Assembly: GCA_017627975.1 (NCBI GenBank)
Contig: JAGAFT010000215.1
Coordinates: forward strand, 1 to 5,988
Length of the DNA stretch: 5,988 nucleotides
Origin: Oscillospiraceae bacterium
Lineage (GTDB): Bacteria; Bacillota_A; Clostridia; Oscillospirales; Oscillospiraceae
Direction: 5' to 3'
Shown here: positions 4,696-5,988 of the stretch, piece after piece
Numbering within the stretch: the first letter of the stretch is position 1
Layout of the letters: each line of letters starts with the position of its first letter
The notes under the pieces: model-generated
What the model saw: the letters and a program-made list of their open reading frames with translations, nothing else
The model's database searches: none
Told to the model about the DNA's origin: nothing
Position numbers and translations under genes: made by a program

Positions 4696-5760
4696 ATGAG
4701 GGTACAATCTGATCTGATCAAAAACAGAAGACGAAACCGGACGGCGCTTGTTCTGCTCGCCGCGGCAGTGCTGATACTTTCCTTTGTATGCCTGTTTGTC
4801 GGTTCTTCTCATATGACCATAGCGGAATGCTTTTCGGCGCTCGTAAAGAAAGGCAGTCCGGCACAGGTGCGCATCATCTGGAACATCCGGATCCCGCGTG
4901 TTCTGGCGGCAATCATTGCCGGAGCGGGGCTGTCCGTATCCGGTCTCATCATGCAGACCGATCTGAACAACCCGATGGCCTCCCCTTCCACGCTGGGTGT
5001 TTCCAACGCTGCCGTGTTCGGCGCAAATCTCTCCATCATTGCCTTCGCAGGCGGATTTCTGGATACGGGGAACCACCTGTCGAGCTACACCGTGGGCGCC
5101 AATCCCTACGCCACCTCGCTGATGGCGTTTCTCTTCTCCACAGTTTCCATTCTGCTGATCCTCGGCCTCTGCCGTCTGCGGGCCTTTCAGCCGGGCGTGG
5201 TGGTGCTGGCCGGTATTGCCCTCGGCTCTGTCTGGACGGCGGCCACCACCATTCTGCAGTTCTATGCCACCGACGTCGGCCTCTCTGCCGCGGTGATCTG
5301 GACCTTCGGCGACCTCGGCCGCGCCACCTATCGCACGGACTGCATCATGGCGGCCGTGGTACTGGTCTGCACCGTGTTTTTCATGGTGATGAGCTGGCAG
5401 TTCAACGCCCTGCTCAGCGGGGACGCGGCTGCAAAAAGCATGGGCGTGGCGGTGGATCGTCTTCGCTTTGTCTCCATGCTTCTGGCTTCGGTCATTACGG
5501 CGGTCTGTGTCTCCTTCCTCGGCATCATCGGCTTTGTCGGCATTATCTGCCCGCATGTAACAAAGAAGCTCCTCGGGCAGGATCACCGTGTTTCCGTTCC
5601 GGCCTCGGTACTGAGCGGGAGCCTGCTTCTGCTGCTGGCCGACACGCTCTCCCGCAGCCTCGGCAACGGCTCTGCCCTCCCGGTAGGTGCGATCACCTCT
5701 CTGCTGGGCGCGCCTTTCTTCCTTGCCATTATCTTTTCCGGGAAGGGGGAGCACAACTGA
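4696..5760 (+). CDS. FecCD/BtuC-family ABC importer permease
   Basis: The 354-residue product is the usual length for type II importer permeases that form dimers moving ferric siderophores, heme, cobalamin or other metal chelates through the membrane. A short basic N terminus (KNRRRNR, 9-15) precedes the first membrane helix at about 17-37. Signatures are IRIPRVLAAIIAGAGLSVSG (64-83), MQTDLNNPMASPSTLGVSNA (86-105), a cytoplasmic SGDAAAKSMGV segment (241-251), GFVGIICPHVTKKLLGQDHR (279-298, the loop contacting the ATPase) and LPVGAITSLLGAPFFLAIIF (328-347). About ten hydrophobic helices can be traced. ATG 4696 is preferred because it gives the usual N terminus; its site GAGAGG (4677-4682) is 13 bases away, longer than ideal. 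An in-frame GTG at 4663 is the alternative. The stop overlaps the ATPase start by one base (TGATG), so the two are coupled. The cognate binding protein is not visible. The substrate is not predictable beyond metal chelate/cobalamin. Confidence 0.95.
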   Translation: MRVQSDLIKNRRRNRTALVLLAAAVLILSFVCLFVGSSHMTIAECFSALVKKGSPAQVRIIWNIRIPRVLAAIIAGAGLSVSGLIMQTDLNNPMASPSTLGVSNAAVFGANLSIIAFAGGFLDTGNHLSSYTVGANPYATSLMAFLFSTVSILLILGLCRLRAFQPGVVVLAGIALGSVWTAATTILQFYATDVGLSAAVIWTFGDLGRATYRTDCIMAAVVLVCTVFFMVMSWQFNALLSGDAAAKSMGVAVDRLRFVSMLLASVITAVCVSFLGIIGFVGIICPHVTKKLLGQDHRVSVPASVLSGSLLLLLADTLSRSLGNGSALPVGAITSLLGAPFFLAIIFSGKGEHN

Positions 5761-5988
5761 TGCTGGAGATTCGGGATCTTCGTTTTCGCTATTCCCGCCG
5801 CGGCCCGCTGGTTCTGGACGGGGTCAATCTGACGCTTCGGACCGGGGAGATCGGCATCCTTCTGGGCCGGAATGGTTCAGGCAAGACGACTTTGTTCAAA
5901 AACATCCTCGGCATCCAGACGCCGGAGAGCGGAAGCCTCCGCTTTGACGGTGCGGATCTTCAGAAGCTGAACCGCCGGGAGCGGGCCC
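5760..5988 (+). CDS. ABC importer ATPase subunit, FepC/BtuD-like (3' end outside window)
   Basis: The first 76 residues are visible, then the window ends. MLEIRDLRFRYSRRG carries the aromatic A-loop position (Tyr11) and LVLDGVNLTL the following strand. Walker A, GRNGSGKTT, is complete at about residues 36-44 and is followed by LFKNILGIQTPESGSLRFDG, typical of ABC ATPases. The ATG shares its A with the last base of the permease TGA (TGATG), and GGAAGGGGGA at 5741-5750 serves as ribosome-binding site. It should energise the FecCD-type permease from the cytoplasmic face. The signature LSGGQ, Walker B and switch His lie beyond the window, so intactness cannot be judged. FepC/FecE/BtuD-like is inferred from the partner permease. 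Confidence 0.93.
   Translation, partial: MLEIRDLRFRYSRRGPLVLDGVNLTLRTGEIGILLGRNGSGKTTLFKNILGIQTPESGSLRFDGADLQKLNRRERA

Noticed and set aside
4636..5754. Long open frame (372 codons) antisense to the permease
   Set aside because: The product is Gly/Arg/His/Gln-rich without hydrophobic or domain structure, whereas the plus strand encodes a complete FecCD permease.

Overview
The window reads like part of a metal- or metal-chelate-handling region from a GC-rich member of the Firmicutes (Clostridia-like). That assignment rests on AAGGAGG-type ribosome-binding sites, intrinsic terminators, tight gene spacing, a Clostridia-style peptide/nickel-type solute-binding protein and a CsoR-family regulator. 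No taxonomic marker gene is present, so it is an inference.

Layout. (1) Positions 1-2958, rightward: the 3' part of a class I SAM-dependent methyltransferase; a solute-binding protein of the peptide/nickel family (SBP_bac_5) with its own TATAAT box and an operator-like dyad; then a second, unrelated class I methyltransferase. A hairpin terminator at 2972-3018 closes this block and also serves the genes arriving from the other side. (2) Positions 4155-3061, leftward: an operon of a CsoR/FrmR-like metal-sensor repressor and two small multi-pass membrane proteins of unknown function. (3) Positions 4156-4695: a 540-base divergent intergenic region rich in C/G-tract palindromes, hairpins and a terminator-like stem. 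(4) Positions 4696-5988, rightward: a FecCD/BtuC-type permease overlapping by one base the start of its ABC ATPase, which runs off the window.

How it may work together (inference). The FecCD permease and ATPase import an iron-siderophore, heme, cobalamin or other metal chelate. The SBP may capture a metal complex or peptide, and the two methyltransferases may modify a small ligand. The CsoR-like protein sits divergently from the importer, and the space between them carries five copies of ATCCCCC, two of them inside a near-identical 17-bp palindromic element. That is the kind of A/T-flanked G/C tract CsoR-family proteins bind, so one regulator may control both sides. The least explained parts are this intergenic region, the regulator's atypical ligand set, and the two membrane proteins it is co-transcribed with.
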